Assembly (NCBI GenBank): GCA_902810715.1
Contig: CADDYS010000004.1
Coordinates: forward strand, 1-54,008
From: a bacterium
Lineage (GTDB): Bacteria; Actinomycetota; Aquicultoria; Aquicultorales; Aquicultoraceae
Length of the DNA stretch: 54,008 bases
Direction: 5' to 3'
Shown here: positions 7,501 through 15,191 of the stretch, one piece after another
Position numbering within the stretch: position 1 is the stretch's first letter
How the letters are laid out: each line of letters starts with the position of its first letter
The notes under the pieces: model-generated
Told to the model about the DNA's origin: nothing
The model's database searches: none
What the model saw: the letters and a program-made list of their open reading frames with translations, nothing else
Position numbers and translations under genes: made by a program

Positions 7501-8126
7501 CAAAAGTCGGTGGAGACTTCTATGACCTGTTTGAGATAAAGCCCGGTAAAGTTGGTATCATAGTTGGAGATGTCTCCGGTAAGGGCATAGAGGCATCGGC
7601 TATGACCTCCTTTGTCAAAAATACGATCAAGGCCTATGCGCAGGATGAAGATTCCCCTGCTTTGGTTATGGCAAAGACCAATGACCTGGTAGTAAAATCT
7701 TCACCCCTGTCCAACTTTGTTACCTTATTCTTCGGCATTCTCGACACTGAGACGGGGCGCATTACTTATTGCAACGCAGGGCATCCCCCGGCAATATTGG
7801 CTAGGAAAGCATACGGCACAATGTTGCTTACTACGGAATCACCTTTGATAGGGGCGTTTGCGGGTCTTGATTACTACGAAAGCGAGACTATACTCGAACG
7901 AGGAGATACCTTAGTTTTATATACTGATGGGGCTATTGAGGCGCGGTCTGCCAACGAGCTGTTCGGCGAAGATCGACTAATCAACTTCATTGAGGGATTA
8001 AAAGCTGAAGAGGTGGGTGATGCGCCGCAGTTGATTTTTGATCACATTGTGAATTATGCTGGCGGCAAGCTGCTGGACGACGTGGCTATTCTTGCAATAA
8101 GCCTCAGGGATTTTGCAATTAGGTAG
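4560..8126 (+). CDS. Cache-HAMP-GAF-PAS-PAS-GAF-SpoIIE membrane sensor phosphatase
   Basis: A 1188-residue protein starting at GTG 4560 behind GGAGGA. TM helix 1 at about 11-30, an extracellular dCache-type sensor at about 40-275, TM helix 2 at about 278-300, HAMP at about 303-350, a GAF domain at about 365-515, PAS at about 530-655, a second PAS at about 665-790, a second GAF at about 795-945 and a C-terminal SpoIIE/PP2C phosphatase at about 960-1185. The phosphatase has GGDFYDLFEI, VGDVSGKGIEASA, YCNAGHPPAIL and LVLYTDGAIEARS, covering the metal-binding Asp/Gly positions. Such enzymes usually dephosphorylate an anti-anti-sigma factor (STAS domain); no STAS or anti-sigma gene is within view. 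The last codons and stop lie in a sequence that recurs at 49880-49906, so the C-terminus (LRDFAIR) may come from a repeat. Confidence 0.95.
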   Translation: MNRRLGISQKLIILYLIIAAPLMAVIGYDYLSRYQLRIERALAERTGTAKMAAASFTRLIGELGRSMKFTGQAITENSYPPPQAASSLGKLLNDYPIDYAVYTDSTGTVIASTDAQLVGQNLAKHEAFKSVISGYKQAGIGPASRTQNTTGFYVAQAIRGDDGAIHGTVGSFVDVTKLNSVLQVDVPSGGVNIVDADGHLVFQSDIPNLPITKPYWGKYDFVKSALTGSIATAEDFVFPGNGRVRLVAEVPIKDFGWAAGSEVEARDVLAPIKRDILDEALVAIAILLVALTIVVFIARRIIGSLGCLVNSARSVGEGRFDEPVTLTTGDEFEDVARSLNEARINLKGYVEGLSGLTETAGMLSSSLELDRVKNTIISSAKQLFGALAVWVFIFNKETGYLESLFWTGSGAEELSKLKIRPGEGIAGTVFKSGNPAVIPDIRSERIAIQKESFAHYGIKSAAMLPLTIGDKPFGVLGMFSPDTRNWVSGGRKMELFETFGSQVAISLENARLFDERLKAEEALDTERERLAVTLSSIGDGVVATDTEARVVMLNPVAENLTGWTNKEAAGRSLLEVFNIINEETRQPAENPVFRSLRMGFIVGLANHTALIAKDGTETSIADSCAPIRDRDGKVLGTVLVFRDVTDERRAEEEREQLLNRLELERRQLETIMESTNAHIAYLDSEFNFVTVNSTYAEGSGHTEEELVGKNHFDLFPDEENEAIFKRVRDTGEPVEFKAKPFLFADQPWRGVTYWDWVLTPVKSTTGNVIGLVLSLVDVTETVRAKQLSDALNDINNAISSTFNIDKILQSVVVESAGAIGCDGSVIGLYEDDAWTIRYVHGLSKGLADKVFRSEQSYAVMLALETKEPTIINDTSRDEKANRQLAETYGIRSIMIVPLIIKDEPIGMISFVYTSAPVAFTNDKIDFAKKLAASVSFALESAKLYAAERNIADILQEAILTLPECIEGIEFASLYRSATEAAKVGGDFYDLFEIKPGKVGIIVGDVSGKGIEASAMTSFVKNTIKAYAQDEDSPALVMAKTNDLVVKSSPLSNFVTLFFGILDTETGRITYCNAGHPPAILARKAYGTMLLTTESPLIGAFAGLDYYESETILERGDTLVLYTDGAIEARSANELFGEDRLINFIEGLKAEEVGDAPQLIFDHIVNYAGGKLLDDVAILAISLRDFAIR

Positions 8127-8239
8127 TTTCTCGATTTATTAGGAAGAAAGAGATGCTCGAGGATTAATTGATGCTCCTTCTGGGTATAAATAGGTTGTAT
8201 GCATATCAACCTAGTGCACCGTCACGCGTGCCTTTGGTT

Positions 8240-8342
8240 GTCATTGCGATCCGTAAGGCGCGGCAATCTCTGAGATTGCTTCGAGTTCCTTCACTTCGTT
8301 CAGGACTGCGGCCCTAACGGGCCTTGGCTCACCGCAATGACA
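8240..8342. repeat. GTCATTGCGAG palindromic repeat, copy 1
   Basis: Begins GTCATTGCGA and ends CGCAATGACA, with GGCAATCTC and GAGATTGCTTC inside. The arms are inverted complements, giving a long hairpin with a central insert. Three more copies lie at 26775, 29654 and 45756, always between genes. Confidence 0.85.
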
Positions 8343-8432
8343 GCGGTGTTCGCAATGGCAGAGCATAGCATGGTTGGTGGTGCACCAGCCAAGCTAATTA
8401 TTAAGGCAAACGTAGATAGAGGGGGTGCGATC

Positions 8433-8651
8433 ATGGGCGTCTTGAAGCATCTTTTTTCGAGAGAATATCCCAGGCATGAGGATGAGTACGGCCCTAAGTA
8501 TCGGAGGATAAGGCGTGGCAAGAGCAAGATATTTCTAGTTGATTACGTAGACATGGGAGTATCTCATATCAACGAGTCTGAAGTCCACGGCTCGGTTCGC
8601 AAGTTGGATAGAGGCTTGGGAAGCTACAGGGCCACCTTGCGTGTAAGCTAG
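8433..8651 (+). CDS. Small basic hypothetical protein
   Basis: A 72-residue ORF from ATG 8433 with AGAGGGGGTG as a likely ribosome binding site. The frame is open further upstream to 8337, but that part runs into the palindromic repeat, so the inner start is preferred. The protein is rich in Arg/Lys, Tyr and Asp (KYRRIRRGKSKIFLVDYVD) and has no membrane segment. It ends two bases before the convergent TIM-barrel gene. I do not recognise a family; it may be a lineage-specific small protein. Confidence 0.45.
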   Translation: MGVLKHLFSREYPRHEDEYGPKYRRIRRGKSKIFLVDYVDMGVSHINESEVHGSVRKLDRGLGSYRATLRVS

Positions 8652-8653
8652 TC

Positions 8654-9547
8654 TTAGGCGATCTCTTTTCCCATTGATCGCTTAAAGGAGTTTAGCAGGT
8701 TGGACAGGTAGTAGAAAGCACGTTTTGCGGCTAGATCGGGCATATCGGCATACGATGATAGATCGACCGTCACAAATCCTCTGTATCCGATCCAGTGAAG
8801 CGTTCTGAAGAAGGATATCCACTCTATTTCGCCCTCGCCCGGTAGGAGATAAGCCCGGTTGCCGCACCCGACATCGGCTAGATGGATGTGCCTGATATGG
8901 TGTTTTAACTCGGTCGCCACAACGCACGGTGTCTCGCAGGCAAGATGTGAGTTTGCCGTATTAAACGCAAGTTTTAATCCTCTTACCTTTGGAAATATCG
9001 CCTGCACGTCGGTTGCATTCTGTAGTATGAGACCCGGCCCGTAAGCCACCCCGACCGTTACTCCAAACCCCCGGGCAAATTTTGTAATCTCCGCAAGCCC
9101 CGCGATCAAACATGAAGGGCGTGAACCATCATTGGTTTTTTGAGGTATCCTGCCCGGGCTTATTGTAAGCGAGCTGCAGTCAAGCTCTCTGGCGAGCCTG
9201 GCGTAGTATTTGATGCGCTCGATGTGCTCCCTGTTTACCAAAATATCGCCGTCTGGAGTGGGCCCGTTGCAGAGATTTCCGCTTGTAACTGCGATGTTGG
9301 CGACGGATATATTATGGCGGGCTAGTGTATCTTTTAAGGGCTTGGCGACGTCAGCAATACTTTCACCCATCGCCGGCTCCTCGTGGCCGGCACGGATTTC
9401 TACTGCCGCGTATCCGACCTCTGCGATCCTGCGAATGATATCGGTTAGCGGAATGCCTTTGTATACACCGGAACTACAAGCAAGTCTGATTAAGTCCATC
9501 CAGTTCGTATCCATCTTTATGAGCGTTAATTTCCATTCAAGCAACAT
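8654..9547 (-). CDS. Sugar phosphate isomerase/epimerase-like TIM barrel protein
   Basis: A 297-residue protein of the xylose isomerase-like AP endonuclease 2 superfamily. The N-terminal strand-helix unit (IRRIAEVGYAAVEIRAG), a central LDCSSLTISPG, a late VRGLKLAFNTANSHLA and the C-terminal HIRHIHLADVG...LLPGEGEIEW...YRGFVTVDLS pattern follow the barrel, with the metal-binding His/Glu/Asp spread through it. The substrate cannot be read from sequence; members act on sugars, inositols or hydroxypyruvate. Start 9547 has AAGGG at a suitable distance; ATG 9514 or 9499 are alternatives and would remove a poorly conserved tail. It stands alone on the minus strand. Confidence 0.85.
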   Translation of the reverse strand: MLLEWKLTLIKMDTNWMDLIRLACSSGVYKGIPLTDIIRRIAEVGYAAVEIRAGHEEPAMGESIADVAKPLKDTLARHNISVANIAVTSGNLCNGPTPDGDILVNREHIERIKYYARLARELDCSSLTISPGRIPQKTNDGSRPSCLIAGLAEITKFARGFGVTVGVAYGPGLILQNATDVQAIFPKVRGLKLAFNTANSHLACETPCVVATELKHHIRHIHLADVGCGNRAYLLPGEGEIEWISFFRTLHWIGYRGFVTVDLSSYADMPDLAAKRAFYYLSNLLNSFKRSMGKEIA

Positions 9548-9756
9548 TTATACCCTTTTTTGCAGTAACTTGGGAATAAACTTATTGATATTCTGCTAAT
9601 ATTACCTCGCCTTTTGCCGATTATTACTAAAATAAGCGTTCGGTAAGGGTGAGGTTGTTTTTGGAAAGCGTGGAGTTGTTCAAAAGCATGCTGCTGGGTC
9701 TGGCTGAAACAGTTGATAATTCCTTGTTGCCATAGACAACCATATCAAGCATCGGT

Positions 9757-11295
9757 ATGGATATCGCCTCCCAGCTTCAACAGGAAATAAAATCGATATT
9801 TAATTCAAACGGTAGAGAGCCAAAGCCTGTGTTGTTTGCAAAAGCGTTGGCTAGGGCCCTCTCCAATTCTGATTACAACATCATCCCAGAATCAGTGCAT
9901 GAGGATTATATTCGGTTTAATATCCCAAAATGTATGTTTGTCGAAAAACACTCGCCCTCTCTTTGCGCTATTATGCAGGGTATCATAGCAGGTCTTGCAT
10001 ATTTTTGCTTTGGTTATAGCAAAATAATTATAGCGCGTGGCGCAGAGCATCATCCAAAGCCATGCTGTATTGATTTATATATAAAGCAGACAACGGAAGC
10101 AGAGCATAGGGTAGGTGTTGAGTATAGTAAGCACTCTGTCGGCATTCTCAGGGGTGATTCCGATGCGCAAATTATTGCCAGTCAGCGCCAGGGAAGACGA
10201 AAACTTATCCTTGGTTTATTCACCGATATGTCACTTACGATGCGTGAGAGCTCATCCGTAAGGGTCTTAGCAGAAAAATTCATTAGTAATCTTTCAAATA
10301 TACCGGAGATAAGAGTTGCCGCGCTTTATATGAGAGATAGCGAAAGCAATAGCCTCAATCTCGAAGCTCAATTTGGTCTACCTAAGGATATTATACCATC
10401 GGTAAGAGCCATCGAAGGCGATGGAATCACTAAATATGGCGACGAGCTGTTTGAAGCGGTCGAGGAATTTAATGGGTGGCGGCTGGAAATCGGCAAGAAA
10501 CTCTCTGTGCGATCTTTTACGTCCGCGAAGATAAGGACCAAGTATCAAGTTGCCGGTGTATTAAACATTGGATGGAAATCGACATACCCCGTTTCATCCG
10601 AAACACGGGAAGCTTTACAGGCAAGCTGTACTTTGCTAGGAGTGGCCATTGAAGATCTCATGGTTTACTCCGAACTTGAGAATGCGTACCAGAGCAATCT
10701 TATTATGTTGAACAATCTCGTTAGCTATGTTGACCAATTCTCAGCAAACCACTCAAAGAGGGTCGCGGGACTGGCCAAGGCTATTGCAGATGAGATGAAC
10801 CTTCCCAGAGAGGAGCAGGAGATAGTACATAGAGCCGGTCTTTTCCATGACATCGGCAAAATCAACATTCCCTCGACCATATTGAACAAGCCGGGTCGAC
10901 TCACAAGTAAAGAATTCGAGATGGTAAAGGAACACCCCGTAGCAGGCGCGAAGCTACTGGCACCGCTCCCGGCTTACCTGGATATAGTCCCGGCAATTCT
11001 TTGCCACCATGAGAGGCTGGATGGAAGCGGCTATCCAGGAGGACTAACCAAAGATGATATCCCAATGCGCGCGAGAATTGTTGCCGCCGCCGATATCTAC
11101 GACGCGATGACGGCCAAGCGTGCGTACCGTGAAGCCAGAGACAAGGACGAGGTGCTTCGAGAGATCAAGGAAGAGAGCGGCACTAAATACGATACTGCAG
11201 TTGTGGATGCGCTAATGGCCGCAATAAGTAGCGGCAAGATGGAAAGTGACGAGGACAATAGCGAGCTTCTATTGCAAAACAAGTTCGTATCCTAA
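9757..11295 (+). CDS. HD-GYP phosphodiesterase with N-terminal V4R-like and GAF domains
   Basis: A 512-residue cytoplasmic protein. Residues about 30-120 resemble a V4R small-ligand domain (CMFVEKHSPSLCAIMQGIIAG...HPKPCCIDLYI, with several Cys). Residues about 150-305 look like a GAF domain. Residues 325-500 form the HD-GYP domain: NHSKRVAGLAKAIADE, AGLFHDIGKINIP, EHPVAGAKLL, CHHERLDGSGYPGG and AAADIYDAMTAKRAYR. HD-GYP proteins hydrolyse cyclic di-GMP, so the protein probably links a ligand or redox signal to cyclic di-GMP turnover. The V4R call is tentative. The gene is monocistronic; its start has no strong ribosome binding site. Confidence 0.9.
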   Translation: MDIASQLQQEIKSIFNSNGREPKPVLFAKALARALSNSDYNIIPESVHEDYIRFNIPKCMFVEKHSPSLCAIMQGIIAGLAYFCFGYSKIIIARGAEHHPKPCCIDLYIKQTTEAEHRVGVEYSKHSVGILRGDSDAQIIASQRQGRRKLILGLFTDMSLTMRESSSVRVLAEKFISNLSNIPEIRVAALYMRDSESNSLNLEAQFGLPKDIIPSVRAIEGDGITKYGDELFEAVEEFNGWRLEIGKKLSVRSFTSAKIRTKYQVAGVLNIGWKSTYPVSSETREALQASCTLLGVAIEDLMVYSELENAYQSNLIMLNNLVSYVDQFSANHSKRVAGLAKAIADEMNLPREEQEIVHRAGLFHDIGKINIPSTILNKPGRLTSKEFEMVKEHPVAGAKLLAPLPAYLDIVPAILCHHERLDGSGYPGGLTKDDIPMRARIVAAADIYDAMTAKRAYREARDKDEVLREIKEESGTKYDTAVVDALMAAISSGKMESDEDNSELLLQNKFVS

Positions 11296-11563
11296 TATTA
11301 TCTACCCTCAAATAGTCTTATCAAGGGCCTTGCCATAACCCCATAATATCATGGCTAAGCAAGCCTTAATATCTTGTCTCCTCCTTATTTAACCGTGCAA
11401 TTAATCAATCTTTAATGGTAACTAAAATGACCTTTCCTACCAGATTTGCTGGACCAACATTTATATGAGAAATAGACTATGATAATATAACTTAGCAATA
11501 ATTAATTTTTGCATTATCGCCCATTGTAAATCTAACCTTTGCTGTATGAACGAGGGGGTTTTT

Positions 11564-12669
11564 GTGATAGATAACAAAATCATTGAAGCAAAAGGTGCAT
11601 TGGATGCTTTAATAAATAAACAACGGGCTTATCTCTATAAGCCTATTCAAATTGCTGAGATATTATACCATGTTAGGCTCGGTGATTTATCTATTGGTGA
11701 AGTTGCAAAATCGCTGGAAACATATCGCAATAAGTCAAAGAGATGGCGAGATGAGGTAACGAGACTACTCTTAAATCAAGTCTCGACATCCTCCCAGAAA
11801 TATCAAGACAACTTATTTGGATCCAACGCCGTGCCACCCGCAATTATTGGCATATTGGCAGATTATAACAACGAGCATGATGGCATAGTTGAGAGATACA
11901 TATATCAGCAATTTGGGAAAAAGCAAGGGCTGATAATGACCCTTATGTCTGTGCTAGACGACACGATGCCGGCAGACTTTAATCTAGAATCATTCCTGTC
12001 GATGTTTGTCACAGAGAAAGGTTTGCGGCGAAGTATTGATAAAGCCTATGAAGCCGTGGTGTACGCACTATTTAATACTCTCGTAAGGGCCTTAAAAATA
12101 AATGTAACAGTTCATATGATGAAGCCCAAGCAGATCTTCTGAGAGCTTTTGAGGATTTTACAAGGGCTTTGATAGGAGTCGATTCTAGTAATCCATCTAT
12201 TACGTTACCTGCAAAATTATATCGAGCAGGTGTAACTAATGCCGCAGATCGTGGCTTGGACATATGGGCTAATTTCGGACCAGCTGTGCAGGTCAAGCAT
12301 TTAAATCTTTCAGAGGATTTAGCAGAGGACGTTTCGAGCTCTGTGTCGGCTGATCGTATTGTTATAGTTTGTAAGGATGCAGAAAAGAGGATTGTCGATA
12401 GGGTTTGTAATCAATTGGGTATAAGCGGACGCATACAGGCCGTTATTACTCAAAGCGATTTGGTAAGATGGTATGACAAAGCACTCCGAGGCGAACATGC
12501 TAACATATTAGCCCAAGATTTACTTGAAAGTCTTAGAGCAGAATTTGCAGATGCATTCCCAAGTAGTAAAACATTCGAGGAATTTTATCGCGATCGTCAA
12601 TATAACAAAATAAAGAAGTCAGAACAGTTGTTTTATGAAAAGGATGAGGTACAAACGAGTGAGCGATAA
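11564..12669 (+). pseudogene. HaeII-family type II restriction endonuclease, one frameshift
   Basis: Two adjacent reading frames together make one HaeII-like endonuclease of about 365 residues. The first, from GTG 11564 (GAGGGGG in front; ATG 11546 also possible), carries YLYKPIQIAEILYHVRLGD, SKRWRDEVTRLLL, QDNLFGSNAVPPAI and LRRSIDKAYEAVVYALFNTL. It then runs out of frame near 12100-12117. The other frame continues as YDEAQADLLRAFEDF, then YRAGVTNAADRGLDIWANFG, VQVKHLNLSED, ADRIVIVCKDAE and WYDKALRGEHANIL. The order and spacing match what I remember of HaeII. The one-base shift should inactivate the enzyme unless it is a sequencing error. The methyltransferase start overlaps its 3' end. AT-rich codon use differs from the neighbours and suggests acquisition by transfer. 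Confidence 0.85.
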
Positions 12670-14929
12670 TTCCTTATTTGTAAATGTTTTGACTGAAAAT
12701 GTGATCTCTAAGTTAGCACAGGAAGAGGTTGGCAAGCGACAATATTACAGACCTATATATTCACTGCATAAGTGGTGGGCTCGGCGACCTGGTGTATTAT
12801 TTAGATCTATAATTTTAGCTACCGCTAGCAAATTAGACTTCTTAGCCCAGGAAGAATTACTATTCGTGCATGATAGCAGAGGTGAGCTCTCACCCAGGAG
12901 CTCCTTTTTTAAGTCACATAGTTTAGAGCAGATGATAATATTAGACCCTTTTATGGGTGGTGGCACTACACTAGCTGAAGCAAATCGCTTAGGCGTTAAA
13001 GTTATAGGAAGTGATATCAACCCTGTTTCATATTGGATTATTCGAGAAACCCTCAAGCCTCTAGATATAGACACGCTAGATAGCTATTACTCTGAAATTA
13101 TGCAGACTGTCGGGGAAAAGATTAAATCCCTGTACAAGACAAGATGCGATCTATGCGGAAATGATGATCAAGATATACTCTATGCATTCTGGGTTCGTTA
13201 TGTTAACTGCTCAGTTTGCGGTGATCCGGTTTATTTATTTAACAAATATTTGTTAAATAAAGGAAAGTTTAGGAATAAAAGAATTTCTCGAACAAATCCT
13301 GCTACCGCAGTATGCCTTCATTGCCACAGGCTTACTAGTTTTACTGGCGGTGAACTTTGTACCTGCTCCCATTGCGGTGGGCAATTCAATCCAGAGGATA
13401 AAACCTTTGGTAATGGGAAGTACTTCTGCATAAACTGTGCCAATGAATCATCGCTAATAAAAACCGTGAGCCAAGGAAATCCAATTAAGGAAAAGCTAGT
13501 CGCTATTGAATATTTCTGTAAGTCGTGTAACGAGCGGTTATATAAAACTCCTGACAAGAGAGACCTGGATTTAATTAAGGATATAGAGCGCGATTATGAG
13601 TCGCTACAAGATAGCCTAATGCTACCACGGCAGGAAATTCCTAAAGGAACATCTTCTGCTCGTTGGCGTGCACACCAGTACAACTTTTACAGCCAAGTTT
13701 TCAATTCAAGGCAATTAATGGCTTTCAACTACCTCATAAATGCTATAAATAAGATTCCTGAGCAAGAGTATAAGAATGCTTTTATAACAATCTTTTCAAA
13801 TTCGCTTGAGTATAATAACATGATGGTTCCATATAATTATCCTCATCGTAAACTTCATCACTTATTCAACTACCATGCGCTGCCCCTTACTACTATGCCT
13901 GTTGAAAATAACGTTTGGGGTGTTGATCTCATGGGTGCAGGCACTTTTGCAAATTGTTTTAATAGATATAGAAAGGCAAAGCTTTATGCAAAAACACCTT
14001 GCGAAAAGTTTAAAAACAAAAAAGGCGACATATGTACAATCCACCCTGAAGGCGAAAGTATAGAGGCTAAGCTCGTCATGGGATTTGAAGAATTGAAAAA
14101 CACGCGTAAAGGAGCGTTGCTTAACTGTGGCGATTCTTCAAACCTGCATTTTATAGAAGATAAATCAGTTGATGCGGTAATTAGCGATCCACCGTATTTT
14201 GATAATATTCATTATTCAGAGCTCTCGAACTTCTTCTACGTTTGGTTGAAATTGTTTAAGCCTGATAAATGTTTTATCGAGGACCATGTTCCGGTAGAAA
14301 ATGAGGCTATAGTAAACGGCGGCATGGATAAAACAGACGAACATTATTTAGATCTCATGACATCCGTATTTACAGAGTGCGCTAGGGTACTAAAAGATAA
14401 CGGATTGCTTGCCTTTACATTTCACCACTCCAATCCTAAGGCATGGTGGATAATACTAGAGGCAATACGTAAAAGCGGCTTTTTTGTTAGAGATTACTTT
14501 CCAGTAAAAAGCGAATATAAAGTAAATCCACATGTTAGAGGTAAGGTAGCAATAGATACAGATCTTGTAATTATCTGCATGAAGCAACCAGATGAGAGCG
14601 TTAAACAATTGTTTAACTTGAGAGTGCTAATTGAATCTGCGACAACTAGAGTATCTTTAAATACAGATGCAGAAGACGTTGTGTTTTACTTCTATTTCAT
14701 CGGTGAGCTATTAAAAGTTGGGAGCAATCAATCAAGCGATATTCCCTTCGAGGATTTTAACGCTTTATTTCAGCAATCACCTGAGTTTGTTTTAAAATAT
14801 CGCATTAAGTATACGAAACAAAAAAATGATAAGAGTTCAGAAAATGGCTCGCAGCTTGAGCTGTTTAATTATCAGGAGCAAGAGGAAATAACTAAGAGCG
14901 AGCATATCTCACACGCAACAGGAGGTTAG
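12635..14929 (+). CDS. Large N4/N6 amino-methyltransferase of the restriction cassette
   Basis: A 764-residue SAM-dependent DNA methyltransferase. Near the N-terminus is YSLHKWWARRPGVLFRS, as in DUF1156-type methylases; motif I is DPFMGGGTTLAEA at about 103; the catalytic motif IV is SDPPYFDNIHYSEL at about 516. DPPY marks amino (N6-adenine or N4-cytosine) rather than C5 methylation. Residues about 170-305 contain at least four CxxC pairs (CDLCG, CSVCG, CLHCHR, CSHCGG, CINC, CKSC), a zinc-ribbon-rich insert that could be the target-recognition region. The order motif I - insert - motif IV resembles alpha-class amino-methyltransferases. It overlaps the endonuclease gene by 35 bases, implying translational coupling; ATG 12644 is an alternative start. 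It should protect host DNA from the now broken endonuclease. Confidence 0.88.
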   Translation: MKRMRYKRVSDNSLFVNVLTENVISKLAQEEVGKRQYYRPIYSLHKWWARRPGVLFRSIILATASKLDFLAQEELLFVHDSRGELSPRSSFFKSHSLEQMIILDPFMGGGTTLAEANRLGVKVIGSDINPVSYWIIRETLKPLDIDTLDSYYSEIMQTVGEKIKSLYKTRCDLCGNDDQDILYAFWVRYVNCSVCGDPVYLFNKYLLNKGKFRNKRISRTNPATAVCLHCHRLTSFTGGELCTCSHCGGQFNPEDKTFGNGKYFCINCANESSLIKTVSQGNPIKEKLVAIEYFCKSCNERLYKTPDKRDLDLIKDIERDYESLQDSLMLPRQEIPKGTSSARWRAHQYNFYSQVFNSRQLMAFNYLINAINKIPEQEYKNAFITIFSNSLEYNNMMVPYNYPHRKLHHLFNYHALPLTTMPVENNVWGVDLMGAGTFANCFNRYRKAKLYAKTPCEKFKNKKGDICTIHPEGESIEAKLVMGFEELKNTRKGALLNCGDSSNLHFIEDKSVDAVISDPPYFDNIHYSELSNFFYVWLKLFKPDKCFIEDHVPVENEAIVNGGMDKTDEHYLDLMTSVFTECARVLKDNGLLAFTFHHSNPKAWWIILEAIRKSGFFVRDYFPVKSEYKVNPHVRGKVAIDTDLVIICMKQPDESVKQLFNLRVLIESATTRVSLNTDAEDVVFYFYFIGELLKVGSNQSSDIPFEDFNALFQQSPEFVLKYRIKYTKQKNDKSSENGSQLELFNYQEQEEITKSEHISHATGG

Positions 14930-15191
14930 CTGTTCTTCCGTGCCCTTCCGATCAGTTGCTTTGCTTTATTAGAACTGCCTTAAGATAATAAAGCTGATCC
15001 CTTGCTTGAAGGTCGTACCTATGTTTACACAACATCGTGGTTAGGATAGAATTTCGCTAGTTGCAAGTTTATATTATGAGCGACACCTTCGTCCCTTGCG
15101 ATGGGGGTTTTGTTTTTTTGGGGAGCCAAAGGCGGAAGAGTAATCCAAAATGCAAAATCACTGTTTAATTAAACATATTATGGAGGCGGGC

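Noticed and set aside
11296-11545. Promoter or gene in the spacer before the restriction cassette
   Set aside because: The stretch is AT-rich with many TATAAT-like strings, so any promoter choice would be arbitrary; no ORF with a ribosome binding site was found.
14930-15191. T-box riboswitch in front of thrS
   Set aside because: GAAGGTCGTACC is only loosely similar to the T-box core AGGGTGGNACCGCG; the essential TGGN is TCGT here, and the TCCC/GGGG stem before the T-rich run is weak. Not enough for a call.
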